A stretch of DNA of 64,000 bases from Salsipaludibacter sp963735045 (GTDB lineage: Bacteria > Actinomycetota > Nitriliruptoria > Nitriliruptorales > Nitriliruptoraceae). Both the position numbers and the translations under genes were made by a program. The notes below the pieces were generated by a model, which worked only from the letters and a program-made list of their open reading frames with translations, did no database searches and had not been told where the DNA came from. The stretch covers positions 1,364,001 to 1,428,000 of the forward strand of contig CAVTIZ010000003.1 of assembly GCA_963735045.1 (NCBI GenBank). The letters are read 5' to 3'. This document shows positions 25,526-35,404 of the stretch, in pieces. Positions within the stretch are counted from its first letter, which is position 1. Each line of letters starts with the position of its first letter.

Positions 25526-25884
25526 CAGCGGTCCTCGTGCTCGGCTGCGCACTCCACGCACCGGACCGACAGCGGACGGACCTCGAGGCGCGCCACCGGG
25601 ATCTCCTGGCCACAGTCGACGCAGGTGCCGTAGGTGCCATCGTCCATGCGCTCCAGCGCGACGTCGATCTGGTGGACGCGCGTGCGGGCGGTCTCGATGG
25701 ACCCGAGCACCTCGGAGCGAGCCTCGGCCTGCGCCCCGGCGTCGGAGAAGCCGGAGCTGGACACGCCCAGGTCGTCGACGGACTCGGAGTGCAGGTCCGC
25801 GCCGTGCTCGTCGAGGACGGTCATCTGGTGACGGCGGTCCTCCTCCAACTGGTCACGCACGGTGGTCAGGGTGTCCTGGTCCAT
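25525..25884 (-). CDS. TraR/DksA-family zinc-finger protein
   Basis: 119 residues. A long N-terminal helical hairpin (about 5-80) precedes a four-cysteine zinc finger: CVDC near 92-95 and CVEC near 112-115, with the conserved YGTCVDCGQ and RPLSVRCVEC. Proteins of this kind bind the secondary channel of RNA polymerase and alter initiation, though actinobacterial members are little studied. The upstream minus strand has a TAGCAT -10-like element at about 26060. It begins the coupled run traR-deoA-(membrane genes)-moxR-DUF58. Confidence 0.9.
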   Translation of the reverse strand: MDQDTLTTVRDQLEEDRRHQMTVLDEHGADLHSESVDDLGVSSSGFSDAGAQAEARSEVLGSIETARTRVHQIDVALERMDDGTYGTCVDCGQEIPVARLEVRPLSVRCVECAAEHEDR

Positions 25885-26098
25885 GGGAGGTGCTCCGGTC
25901 GATCGTGGGGGTCCGGCCGTCCACGGGTGGCCCGCGGGATCATCCCGGGAAGCAGGTTCGGGGCGGCAGGTTCGTGGTTGGCAGGGCCGTGGGTGGCGAG
26001 GCCGTGGGTGGCGGGTCGGGCGACGGGTTCTGGCGGCGCCGACGACGTCCGCCGTCGTCCCCGATGCTATCTCCCGGGCGGGTCCGGACCGCCGACGT

Positions 26099-26115
26099 CC
26101 GTCCCGGCGGGACGG
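26099..26115 (-). terminator. Hairpin just after ald
   Basis: CCGTCCC-GGC-GGGACGG is a perfect 7-bp stem starting 6 nt after the alanine dehydrogenase stop. No T-run. The remaining part of the 236-nt gap contains a doubled GGCCGTGGGTGGCG. Confidence 0.45.
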
Positions 26116-26120
26116 GGTCC

Positions 26121-27239
26121 TCAGGCCAGGCCCAGGGCCTCGTCCGGCGTCACGCTGTCGAGGTCGTGGGCGGTGCCGACCGGGGCGTTGGTCAGACGTC
26201 CGGCATGCGTGTTGAGGCCGTTGCGCAGGTGCTCGTCGGCCGCCAACGCGTCCCGGACGCCGTTGGCCAGTCTGCGCACGTGCGGCGTCGTCACGTTGGT
26301 CAGTCCGTACGTCGACGTGTGGGGCACCGCGCCCGGCATGTTGCCGACGCAGTAGTGCACCACGTCGTCGACGACGTAGGTGGGCTCGGAGTGGGTCGTG
26401 ACCGTGGAGGTCTCGGTGCAGCCGCCCTGGTCGATGGCGATGTCGACGATCACCGCACCGGGCTTCATCACGCCCAGCATGTCGCGGGTGATCACCTTGG
26501 GGGCCCGCGCGCCGGGCACCAGCACGGCCCCGATGACCAGGTCCGCCCGCTCGAGCTGCTCGGCGATGGTGAGTCGGTTGGACACCAGGGTGCCGATGCG
26601 GCCGTGGTGGATGGCATCGATGGAGCGCAGGACGTCGACGTCGAGGTCGAGGGCGACCACGTCGGCCTCCATGCCGGCCGCGATGACCGCCGCATTGCGA
26701 CCCGAGGTCCCGGCGCCGATCACGACCACGTAGGCGGGCTGGACGCCCGACACCCCGCCCAGCAGCACACCGCGGCCCCCGTGCTCGGCCTGGAGCGTCG
26801 CGGCGCCCACCTGCGGGGCCATCCGTCCGGCCACCTCCGACATCGGGGCCAGCAGTGGCAGGCCGCCGTTGCGCCCGGTGACCGTCTCGTAGGCGATGCC
26901 GGTGGTGCCGGCGTCGAGCAACGCCCCGGTGAGGGCCCGGTCGGCGGCCAGGTGCAGGTACGTGAACAGGGTCAGGTCGTCCCGGAGGTAGCCGTACTCC
27001 TGTTCCAGCGGCTCCTTGACCTTCAGCACCAGGTCGGCCTCGCCCCACGCCTCGTCGGCCGTGGCGACGATCCGGGCCCCGGCGTCGACGAAGTCGTCGT
27101 CGGGCAGCGAGGACCCGTCACCGGCGCCGGCCTGGACGACCACCTCGTGGCCGTCGACCACCAGGTCGTGGACCGCGTGCGGGGTCGCGGCGACCCGGTG
27201 TTCGTCGACCTTGACCTCGGTTGGCACTCCGATGCGCAT
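26121..27239 (-). CDS. ald: Alanine dehydrogenase
   Basis: 372 residues, full length. The enzyme interconverts L-alanine and pyruvate plus ammonia with NAD. MRIGVPTEVKVDEHRVAATP at the start, LTLFTYLHLAAD, the NAD loop VIGAGTSGRNAAV and DIAIDQGGCTETS are all family markers; the catalytic lysine (VLKVKEP region) and histidine (TYLHLA) are present. GGGAG lies about 6 nt before the ATG. It is monocistronic by appearance, with a hairpin after the stop and a repeat-filled gap upstream. In mycobacteria ald is induced by alanine and low oxygen; regulation here cannot be read. Confidence 0.96.
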   Translation of the reverse strand: MRIGVPTEVKVDEHRVAATPHAVHDLVVDGHEVVVQAGAGDGSSLPDDDFVDAGARIVATADEAWGEADLVLKVKEPLEQEYGYLRDDLTLFTYLHLAADRALTGALLDAGTTGIAYETVTGRNGGLPLLAPMSEVAGRMAPQVGAATLQAEHGGRGVLLGGVSGVQPAYVVVIGAGTSGRNAAVIAAGMEADVVALDLDVDVLRSIDAIHHGRIGTLVSNRLTIAEQLERADLVIGAVLVPGARAPKVITRDMLGVMKPGAVIVDIAIDQGGCTETSTVTTHSEPTYVVDDVVHYCVGNMPGAVPHTSTYGLTNVTTPHVRRLANGVRDALAADEHLRNGLNTHAGRLTNAPVGTAHDLDSVTPDEALGLA

Positions 27240-27331
27240 GCAGGCTCCCTTGCCTCCGGCGTCGTCGCCCCAACACTAGAGCGACCCCCCGCCCCGCGTC
27301 CCCTCCCCCGTCCCTCCCCGGGCTCCCTCCT

Positions 27332-27424
27332 CCCCTTCCTGCTCCCTCCTCCCGCTGCCTCCTGCCGCTGCCTCCTGCCGCTGCCTCCTCCCGCTGCCTC
27401 CTGCCGCTGCCTCCTCCCGCTCCC
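27332..27424. repeat. 13-bp tandem repeat upstream of ald
   Basis: GCTGCCTCCTGCC/GCTGCCTCCTCCC alternate with a 13-bp period from 27354 to 27418, flanked by degenerate copies. They fill a third of the 346-nt gap between ald and the NUDIX gene. No gene is seen in this gap. Confidence 0.9.
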
Positions 27425-27466
27425 TCGCCACGACTCACGCGCCTGCCCACGCCCCTGCCGCCCACT

Positions 27467-27500
27467 GTGTGCGTTCGCGCCGGCATTCCGGCAGCAACGC
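27467..27500. repeat. Diverged copy of the dispersed hairpin repeat
   Basis: GTGTGCGTTCGCGCCGGCAT followed by TCCGGCAG matches the left part and centre of the repeat found at 61959 and 62033. It sits about 90 nt after the NUDIX gene stop (minus strand). The distal arm is not conserved. Confidence 0.5.
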
Positions 27501-27585
27501 CCACGCTCGGGACCCTCCACGGGACCTGGCGGAGGCGGTCGGGCTGCGGGACGCGGTGTGCTCGGGTGGCGAGGAGGCCGGCGTG

Positions 27586-28137
27586 TCAGGTGCGGAGGTG
27601 GTGGGCGGCGCGGAGGAGGGCGATGACGGTCTTGCCGTCGGTGATCGTGCCGTCGTGGACGGCGGCGACGGCGTCGTCCAGCGCCAGGACCACGACCTCC
27701 ATGTCGGCCTCCTCGTGGACCGCGCGGAAGTCGTCGGGCGGGGGGACCTCGACCAGGTCACGCGCGAGGAAGATCTCCGTGGCCTCGGTGCACCAGCCGA
27801 CCGAGTTGAAGAACGACGCGAGGTGGTCGAGCCGCCCGGCCCGGCGTCCGACCTCCTCGGCCAGTTCGCGTTCGGCGGCCGCGCGGGCGTCGGCGTCGTC
27901 GGGGTCGACCCCACCGGCGGGGACCTCCAGCACGTACTGGCGGAGTGCGTGGCGGTACTGGCGCACCAGCAGCACCTCGCGGTCCGCCGTCACCGGCACC
28001 ACGCAGGCCGCGGCCTGGTGCTCGACGACCTCGCGCTGGACGTGGTCGCCGTCGGGCATCGCGACCGTGTCGACCCGGACGGTCGAATAGCCCGACCACT
28101 GCACGGTCGAGTCCACGACCTCGTAGGGGGTGCTCAC
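27586..28137 (-). CDS. NUDIX hydrolase, ADP-ribose pyrophosphatase-like
   Basis: 183 residues. The NUDIX box runs from about residue 75 to 97 with the core REL-AEE-VG intact; the first glutamate expected seven residues before the RE pair is replaced by Ala with Asp next to it. Preceding strands (VLLVRQYRHALRQYVLEVPAGGV) and the following FFNSVGWCTEATEIFLA resemble ADP-ribose pyrophosphatases, which hydrolyse ADP-ribose to AMP and ribose-5-phosphate. A GTG start 63 nt after pyrG ends suggests cotranscription; pyrG-nudix order is also common in other actinobacteria. Confidence 0.88.
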   Translation of the reverse strand: MSTPYEVVDSTVQWSGYSTVRVDTVAMPDGDHVQREVVEHQAAACVVPVTADREVLLVRQYRHALRQYVLEVPAGGVDPDDADARAAAERELAEEVGRRAGRLDHLASFFNSVGWCTEATEIFLARDLVEVPPPDDFRAVHEEADMEVVVLALDDAVAAVHDGTITDGKTVIALLRAAHHLRT

Positions 28138-28200
28138 GGGCGGCTCCGGAAACGGTGGGGTGGCAGGCCCTGACGCCGGTGGCGGCAGGGAGTGGGTGGC

Positions 28201-30129
<1,929 letters not shown>

Positions 30130-30284
30130 ACCGCGCCTCCGCTCGACCAGGCTGGGAGCGGGCTGACGACCCGTCGGTTCCGGGTGTCGTCCCGCCTGGC
30201 CGGCGTCCTCGCGCGGCCATGCCGACGGTAGCACGCGACCCCCGACACCCGACAGGAGGGACCGCCGGGGGGGCAGGCGGGGTG

Positions 30285-32045
30285 TCAGGCGGAGGCGACG
30301 ACCGGGTGGGCCTCGGCCAGGACCTCGGCGGCGTGGGCGCGGGCCGCCTCGGTGGTCTCTCCGCCCAGCATGCGGGCCAACTCGGCCACTCGGTCGGCGT
30401 CGTCGACCCGCGTCACGGTCGTGCGCGTGCTGGCCCCGTCCACGTCGCCGTCGCGGCCGTCGACCACCTTGTCCACCACGTACTGGCGGTCCGCCCAGGC
30501 CGCCAGTTGGGCGAGGTGGGTGACGCACAGGACCTGGCGACCCGACCGGGCCAACGCGGCCAGCTTCGCCCCGACCTGCATCGCCGTCGCCCCGCCGATG
30601 CCCGCGTCGACCTCGTCGAAGACCAGTACCTGGGCGTCGGTGACGTCGGCCAACGCCACCTCCAGGGCCAGGGCCACCCGCGAGCGTTCCCCGCCCGAGG
30701 CCCCGGCCGCGAGGTCGGCGGGTTCCTGGCCCGGGTTGGCCGCCAGTGCCCAGCGGACGTCGTCGGCACCGGTCGGCCCGAGCGGCCCCGGCGTGACCTC
30801 GACGAGGAACCGGGCGTGGCCCAGCCCCAGGTCGGCGAGGTGGTGGTGGACGGCGTCGGCCAGTCCCCCGGCCGCCTGCCGACGCCCGGTGGTGACCACC
30901 TCGGCGGTCGCGGTCGCGGCCGCGGCGGTGGTCGCCACGGCGTCGTCCAGTGCCGCGGCGTCCTGCTCCTCGGCGTCCAGCTCGGCATGGCGACGGCCGG
31001 CCTCGGCCCGGAACGCCGCCACGTCGTCCAGGCCCGGTCCGTACTTGCGGGTCAGCCCGCGAACCTGGGCCAGTCGTGCCTGCGTGCGGTCCAGCGCCCG
31101 GGGGTCGGACTCGATGGCCCCCGCGTGCTGGCGCAGGTCGTGGGCGAGGTCGTCGGCCAGCGCGACCACCTCGTCGAGTCGTTCCTGCAGTGCTCGCGTG
31201 GCGTCGGTGGACGTCGGCAACCGGCGCAGTGCGGTGACCGCCTCGCCGAGGGGCTCGCCGGCGCCCTCGGGCCCCAGCGCGGCGGCCGCGCCGTCCAACC
31301 CGGTCCGCAGGTCCTCGGCGTGGACCAGCTCGTCGATGCGTTCGGCCAGGGCATGGTCGTCATCGGTCAGGCCGACCGCGTCGATCTCGTCCATCTCGAA
31401 GGCCAGCCGGTCCAGCTCGCGGGCCCGTTCGGTGGTCGTGGCCGCCACCCGGTCGCGACGTGCCACCGCGGCCGTGTGCTCGGCGTGGGCGCGACGATGG
31501 TCCGCGAGGTTGGCGAGGTGGTCGGCCCCGGCCCAGGCGTCGAGCAGGTCCCGCTGCATGCTCGGTTGCAGCAGGCGCCGGTGGCTGTCCTGGGCATGCA
31601 CCTCGACCGTCGGACCGACGGTGTCGGCCAGGCTGCCGACCGTGGCGAGGTCGCCGTCGACGTGCACGCGGGACCGACCGTTGGCCCGGATCGTGCGCCG
31701 CACCACGCATTCGTCGTCGCCGCGATCGACCGCCGCCGGGTCGGCGCGTCGGCCGGTGGCGGCCCCGTCGGGACCCGCGGGGTCGGGCTGGTCGCGGTCG
31801 CCGTCGTGCCGCGCGGCCACCACACCGGCGGGGGCCGGGACCCAGCGGGCCTCCACGATCGCCTCGTCGGCGCCGGTGCGGACCAGGCTGGTGTCGCCGC
31901 GGGCGCCGACCAGCAACTGCACGGCCGTGACCAGCAGTGTCTTGCCGGCACCGGTCTCGCCGGTCAGCACGGTCAGCCCCCCGTCGAAGGTGACGGTGGC
32001 GTCCTCGATGACCCCGAGGTTGCGGATGCGCAGCTCGTCGAGCAC
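30285..32045 (-). CDS. recN: DNA repair protein RecN
   Basis: 586 residues. RecN is an SMC-like ATPase that acts early in double-strand break repair. Walker A TGETGAGKT sits near residue 35, the ABC signature GASGGERSRVALALE and Walker B VLVFDEVDAGIGG near 470-500, with two long coiled-coil arms between. A roughly 35-residue acidic/Arg insertion (about 78-112) is unusual within the first lobe. The GTG start has GAGGA 5 nt upstream and is 38 nt from the nadK stop, so nadK-recN are one unit, as in most actinobacteria. Confidence 0.95.
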   Translation of the reverse strand: MLDELRIRNLGVIEDATVTFDGGLTVLTGETGAGKTLLVTAVQLLVGARGDTSLVRTGADEAIVEARWVPAPAGVVAARHDGDRDQPDPAGPDGAATGRRADPAAVDRGDDECVVRRTIRANGRSRVHVDGDLATVGSLADTVGPTVEVHAQDSHRRLLQPSMQRDLLDAWAGADHLANLADHRRAHAEHTAAVARRDRVAATTTERARELDRLAFEMDEIDAVGLTDDDHALAERIDELVHAEDLRTGLDGAAAALGPEGAGEPLGEAVTALRRLPTSTDATRALQERLDEVVALADDLAHDLRQHAGAIESDPRALDRTQARLAQVRGLTRKYGPGLDDVAAFRAEAGRRHAELDAEEQDAAALDDAVATTAAAATATAEVVTTGRRQAAGGLADAVHHHLADLGLGHARFLVEVTPGPLGPTGADDVRWALAANPGQEPADLAAGASGGERSRVALALEVALADVTDAQVLVFDEVDAGIGGATAMQVGAKLAALARSGRQVLCVTHLAQLAAWADRQYVVDKVVDGRDGDVDGASTRTTVTRVDDADRVAELARMLGGETTEAARAHAAEVLAEAHPVVASA

Positions 32046-32083
32046 GTCAGTCCTCGTGGCGCACGGTGTCCATCACGGCCACC

Positions 32084-33019
32084 TCAGTCGAGTCGGAAGG
32101 TGGCCCGGACCAGCGACGGGAACGCCCGCGGCTGGAGGTGGGCCACGCGGACCGGGACGTCGGCACCGGTGACCTCGACGCGGCCGCCCGGGGGGACCAT
32201 GATCGGCGTGCGGCCGTCGCAGGAGGTCACGGCGGGCTCCTGGTCGTCGAAGATCGCGACGGTGATGCGCTGGGTGGTGGCCGTCACCAGGGTGCGGTCG
32301 AACAGGGTGTGGGGAGCCACCGGCACCACCAGCATGGCGTCGAGGTGGGGCGACACGATCGGTCCCCCGGCCGACAGGGCGTAGGCGGTCGATCCGGTGG
32401 TGCTGGCCACGATCATCGCGTCGGCGCCGACGCGGGTGAACCGGTCACCGTCGACCAGGACGTCCATGCGCAACATGTGCTCGCGTGCCGACTTCTCCAC
32501 CGAGACCTCGTTGAGCGCCCAGCCGGAGCCGACCGTCTCCCCGTCGCCGTCCACCGCGGCCATCCGCAGGGTCGAGCGCTCGAGCACGGCCCAGCGGCGC
32601 TCGACGATGGGTCCGATCGCGTCGTCGACCGCCTCGGGGTCCACCTCGGTCAGGAAGCCGAGGCGACCCAGGTTGACCCCCAGGACCGGCACACCGGCGT
32701 CGCGCGCGCGATGGGCCGCGCGCAGGAAGGTGCCGTCGCCGCCCACCGACAGCACCAGGTCGAGGTTCTCGGCGAAGTCCTCGTCGACGACGGCCGCGCC
32801 GATGTCGCCCGGACGCGATCCCTCGCGCGCGACGACCACCTCGACGTCCCGGTCTCGCAGGGCCGTGACCAGCCGACGCGCCATCGCCACCGACGGCTCG
32901 CGCCCGGAGTGCACGACCAGGCCGATGCGATCGACGGGCTGGTCGGAGCGAGGGGCGGACGTCGCCGCCGACGCGACGTCGGCGCCAGCGGCCAGGTGAC
33001 GGGCGGGCACGGACGTCAC
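32084..33019 (-). CDS. nadK: NAD kinase
   Basis: 311 residues. NAD kinase makes NADP and is the only route to it. The catalytic loop SVGGDGTFLRAA with its aspartate, the ALNEVSVEK motif, and TTGSTAYALSAGGPI are complete. The N-terminal 25 residues are variable. The GTG start overlaps the stop of the small upstream gene (GTGA) with GAGGA nearby; a GTG at 33010 is possible. In many actinobacteria the gene before nadK is tlyA, which is absent here. Confidence 0.95.
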   Translation of the reverse strand: MTSVPARHLAAGADVASAATSAPRSDQPVDRIGLVVHSGREPSVAMARRLVTALRDRDVEVVVAREGSRPGDIGAAVVDEDFAENLDLVLSVGGDGTFLRAAHRARDAGVPVLGVNLGRLGFLTEVDPEAVDDAIGPIVERRWAVLERSTLRMAAVDGDGETVGSGWALNEVSVEKSAREHMLRMDVLVDGDRFTRVGADAMIVASTTGSTAYALSAGGPIVSPHLDAMLVVPVAPHTLFDRTLVTATTQRITVAIFDDQEPAVTSCDGRTPIMVPPGGRVEVTGADVPVRVAHLQPRAFPSLVRATFRLD

Positions 33020-33309
33020 AGGTCCTCGATGGCACGCAACTCGGACACGATCGCCGCGTCGAGGGCCGCGAAGGCGTCCGGCCGATCCACGAGGGCCACG
33101 TCACCCAGTGCCGCGACCCGGACCTCCAGGGAGACGTCCCCATCCAGGTCCAGGTCCGGGTCCGGGGCGGTCGTCGCGTCCGGGATCTCGGGCTGCGTCG
33201 CGGCCGCCGCCGGCGCGGGTCCACGGTCGTTCCCGGGGGCGTCGTCCCGGTCCTGGGCAGCACCATGCATCGATCCCCCAGCAGGTCGGGCGGCGGCATC
33301 ACTACCCAT
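33016..33309 (-). CDS. Small protein upstream of nadK, unknown
   Basis: 97 residues. A Gly/Ala/Pro/Asp-rich first half leads to a more regular end with DLDLDGDVSLEVRVAALGDVALVDRPDAFAALDAAIVSELRAIEDL-type composition (about 50-97) that could form a beta strand and two helices. No family is recognised. Evidence for translation is the GTGA overlap with nadK and a GGAGA 7 nt before the ATG at 33309. A longer frame starting at 33624 is possible but loses ribosome-site support. Confidence 0.55.
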   Translation of the reverse strand: MGSDAAARPAGGSMHGAAQDRDDAPGNDRGPAPAAAATQPEIPDATTAPDPDLDLDGDVSLEVRVAALGDVALVDRPDAFAALDAAIVSELRAIEDL

Positions 33310-33658
33310 GGCGAGGTCTCCGGGAGGGTCGGGGGTCAGGCGGGTCGGGGGCGAGTTCGGGCAGCGCCCCGGGGTCCAGGTCGGGTCCAGGTTCGGGGAC
33401 GGGTCGGAGCCAGGTGGGCGGGACCGCGAGGAGGTCATGACACGGCCACACGAGGCCGTGTCCACGGTTCGGACCGGGCCCGAGCGTACCGGTGGCCCCA
33501 CCGGAACCACAGCATCCACCCCTCCCCCAGCCGGCATCCCCGAGGCCTCGACCGCAGACCCCGAACCCCGATCCCGAGCCCGGACCCCGAGCCCCGACCC
33601 ACGGCCGGGACCACTCGTCGTCATGTCCCACCACGCTCACGAGCCGCCTCCGACCCAC

Positions 33659-33924
33659 CCCCGGCACCCTGACCCCGGCACCCTGACCCCGGCACCCTGA
33701 CCCCCGGCACCGCTCGACCCCCAGCTCGCTGCCAGCCGTCGACGTCGGTCGTCGCCTCGACCCCCAGCTCGCTGCCAGCCGTCGACGTCGGTTGTCGCCT
33801 CGACCCCCATCAGCGCGGGCGAGCTCCCCAACCGACTGGGGGTGACGAGCGTGGTCCCGGTCGGTTGTCGGCTCGACCCCCATCAGCGCGGCCGAGCTCC
33901 CCAACCGACTGGGGGTGGTGGGGG
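33659..33924. repeat. Nested direct repeats: 14-bp, 43-bp and 73-bp units
   Basis: A 14-bp unit GGCACCCTGACCCC occurs three times at 33663-33704. Then a 43-bp unit starting CTCGACCCCCAGCTCGCTGC is present twice (33713, 33756), and a 73-bp unit sharing CTCGACCCCCA is present at 33799 with a truncated copy at 33872 ending at the reductase stop. The longer unit contains CCCCA-accgac-TGGGG and flanking arms GTCGGTTG/CAACCGAC, so it should fold as RNA and may terminate the reductase transcript. The rest of the 615-nt gap (33310-33658) shows only short Pro-like repeats and no gene. Confidence 0.85.
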
Positions 33925-34698
33925 TCAGGGGTGGGGGACGTGGTGGTGGAGGAAGAGTTCGTCGTCGTGGCGCCAGACGGCGGCCAGTGTCAGCGGGACG
34001 CGGGTCCCCAGGGGACGGTCCACCGTGGTCGCACCACCCCCGACGACGGTCGGGGCGACGGTGGTGAACAGGTCGGTGAGCAGCCCGGCGTCGAGCAGGT
34101 CGGCGTGGAGGGCGGGACCGCCCTCGACCAGGATCCGGCCCTCGCCGCGATCGGCCAGGAGCGCCAGACCGGCGGCGAGGTCGGGGCCGTGGTCGCCAAC
34201 GGCAAGGACCTCGGCGCGGTCCCGCAGGGCGGCCACACGCTCGGCCGGGGCGTCGGTTCCCGTCAGCACGGTGAGGGGCGCACCGGGCTCGGACCACAGC
34301 CGTGGGAGGTCGAGCAGGTCGGCGCTGCGGGTGACGACGACCAGGCGTGCGCGGTCGGCCTGGCCGCGGGCGCGACGACGGGGAACCGCGCGGGCGCGGC
34401 TCGGACCGTAGTTCTCGGCCCGCACGGTGCCCGCACCGACCAGGATCGCGTCGGCGTGGTCGCGCAGCGAGCGGAACACGGCCAGGTCACCGTCCCCGCC
34501 CAGCGGACCGGAGCGACCGTCCACGCTGATGGCCCCGTCGAGGGCGGCCACGAAGTTGCTGGCGACCCAGGAGGGCCGCCGCGCCAGTTCGGCATGCACG
34601 TCTGCCGCGTCGATTCCCCCACGGGGTCCGCCGGGCGTGCTCGGGCCGGCCTGGTCGTCGGTGACGCCATCGCCGTCCGGGGGCCAGAGCCGCTCCAT
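33925..34698 (-). CDS. RibD C-terminal/dihydrofolate-reductase-fold protein (pyrimidine reductase family)
   Basis: 257 residues, a lone reductase domain without the deaminase domain of RibD. Typical segments are WVASNFVAALDGAISVDGRSGPL near residue 43, ILVGAGTVRAENYGP near 86, ILVEGGPALHADLL near 187 and VAPTVVGGG. Relatives reduce 2,5-diamino-6-ribosylamino-pyrimidinone phosphates in riboflavin synthesis, but many stand-alone copies in actinobacteria have unknown substrates. No other riboflavin gene is near. The ATG at 34698 begins the homology. It is divergent from the SCP2 gene, with 221 nt between. Confidence 0.85.
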   Translation of the reverse strand: MERLWPPDGDGVTDDQAGPSTPGGPRGGIDAADVHAELARRPSWVASNFVAALDGAISVDGRSGPLGGDGDLAVFRSLRDHADAILVGAGTVRAENYGPSRARAVPRRRARGQADRARLVVVTRSADLLDLPRLWSEPGAPLTVLTGTDAPAERVAALRDRAEVLAVGDHGPDLAAGLALLADRGEGRILVEGGPALHADLLDAGLLTDLFTTVAPTVVGGGATTVDRPLGTRVPLTLAAVWRHDDELFLHHHVPHP

Positions 34699-34919
34699 GG
34701 TGGTGCCCGTCCTGCTGCTATCGTCGGTCCGGGCCGGACCGTACCGTCCGACCCGGCTGCCCCACCGCCCCCGCCGCGGCGAGATCCCGGCTCCTGGCGG
34801 GACCGGCATCACGACCAACCACCGGCAGACTCCCCGGCGGACGCGACCATCGCCCGCCCCCGACCGTCCCGCGTACCGCGCCCGACCGGGGGCGGACGTC
34901 GAACCCGCCGAGGACCACC

Positions 34920-35261
34920 GTGGCCACCAGCGACCAGGTCGAGGGCACCTTCGCCGACCTGATCGGGCGCCTCGACGCGCTCGACCAGCGCCAGCGCGCG
35001 ATGCTCCCGTCGCGGCGCACGATCCAGGCCACCTGCCCCGACCTCGACGAGTCGTGGCACGCGACGTGGCGCAACGGTCACTTCTCACCCGTCGAGGACG
35101 GCTCGCCGCAACGCCGGCCCGACATCCGGATCCGGCTCAGCTCCGACGACCTCATCGAGTTGGCCGCGGGTCGCCTGGACTTCGGGCGCGCCCTCGCCGA
35201 CGGCCGCATCCGGGTCGACGCGTCGATGACCGACCTGCTGCGACTGCGCGCGGTCCTGTAG
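34920..35261 (+). CDS. SCP2 sterol-carrier-like domain protein
   Basis: 113 residues. The strand-helix pattern and the ending (DLIELAAGRLDFGRALADGRIRVDASMTDLLRL) match the SCP2/alkyl-sulfatase C-terminal fold, which holds hydrophobic ligands in a tunnel; RIRLSSDDLIEL and GRIRV are typical. A GTG start has GAGGA 5 nt upstream. No catalytic residues are expected. It starts a plus-strand set with a FAD oxidoreductase and an MBL-fold protein, which suggests work on a hydrophobic or amine substrate. Confidence 0.75.
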   Translation: MATSDQVEGTFADLIGRLDALDQRQRAMLPSRRTIQATCPDLDESWHATWRNGHFSPVEDGSPQRRPDIRIRLSSDDLIELAAGRLDFGRALADGRIRVDASMTDLLRLRAVL

Positions 35262-35404
35262 GACGGATCGGGTCCACCGCCGCGGGGTGGCGGGGCCGAT
35301 CGCCGTCTCGACCGACCCGCCGTGTTGTCGCCGGGTGCCCGGGCCTGCCACACTCGCCACGACGCCCAGGGCCACCACGGCCGTCCCACCACCAGCAGGC
35401 AACG

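Noticed and set aside
27332..27424. Possible small Pro/Leu/Ser-repeat gene
   Set aside because: Simple 13-bp repeat open in several frames, without start signals.
34427..35404. 326-codon extension of the FAD oxidoreductase
   Set aside because: It overlaps the reductase and SCP2 genes in other frames; the homology starts after 35405.
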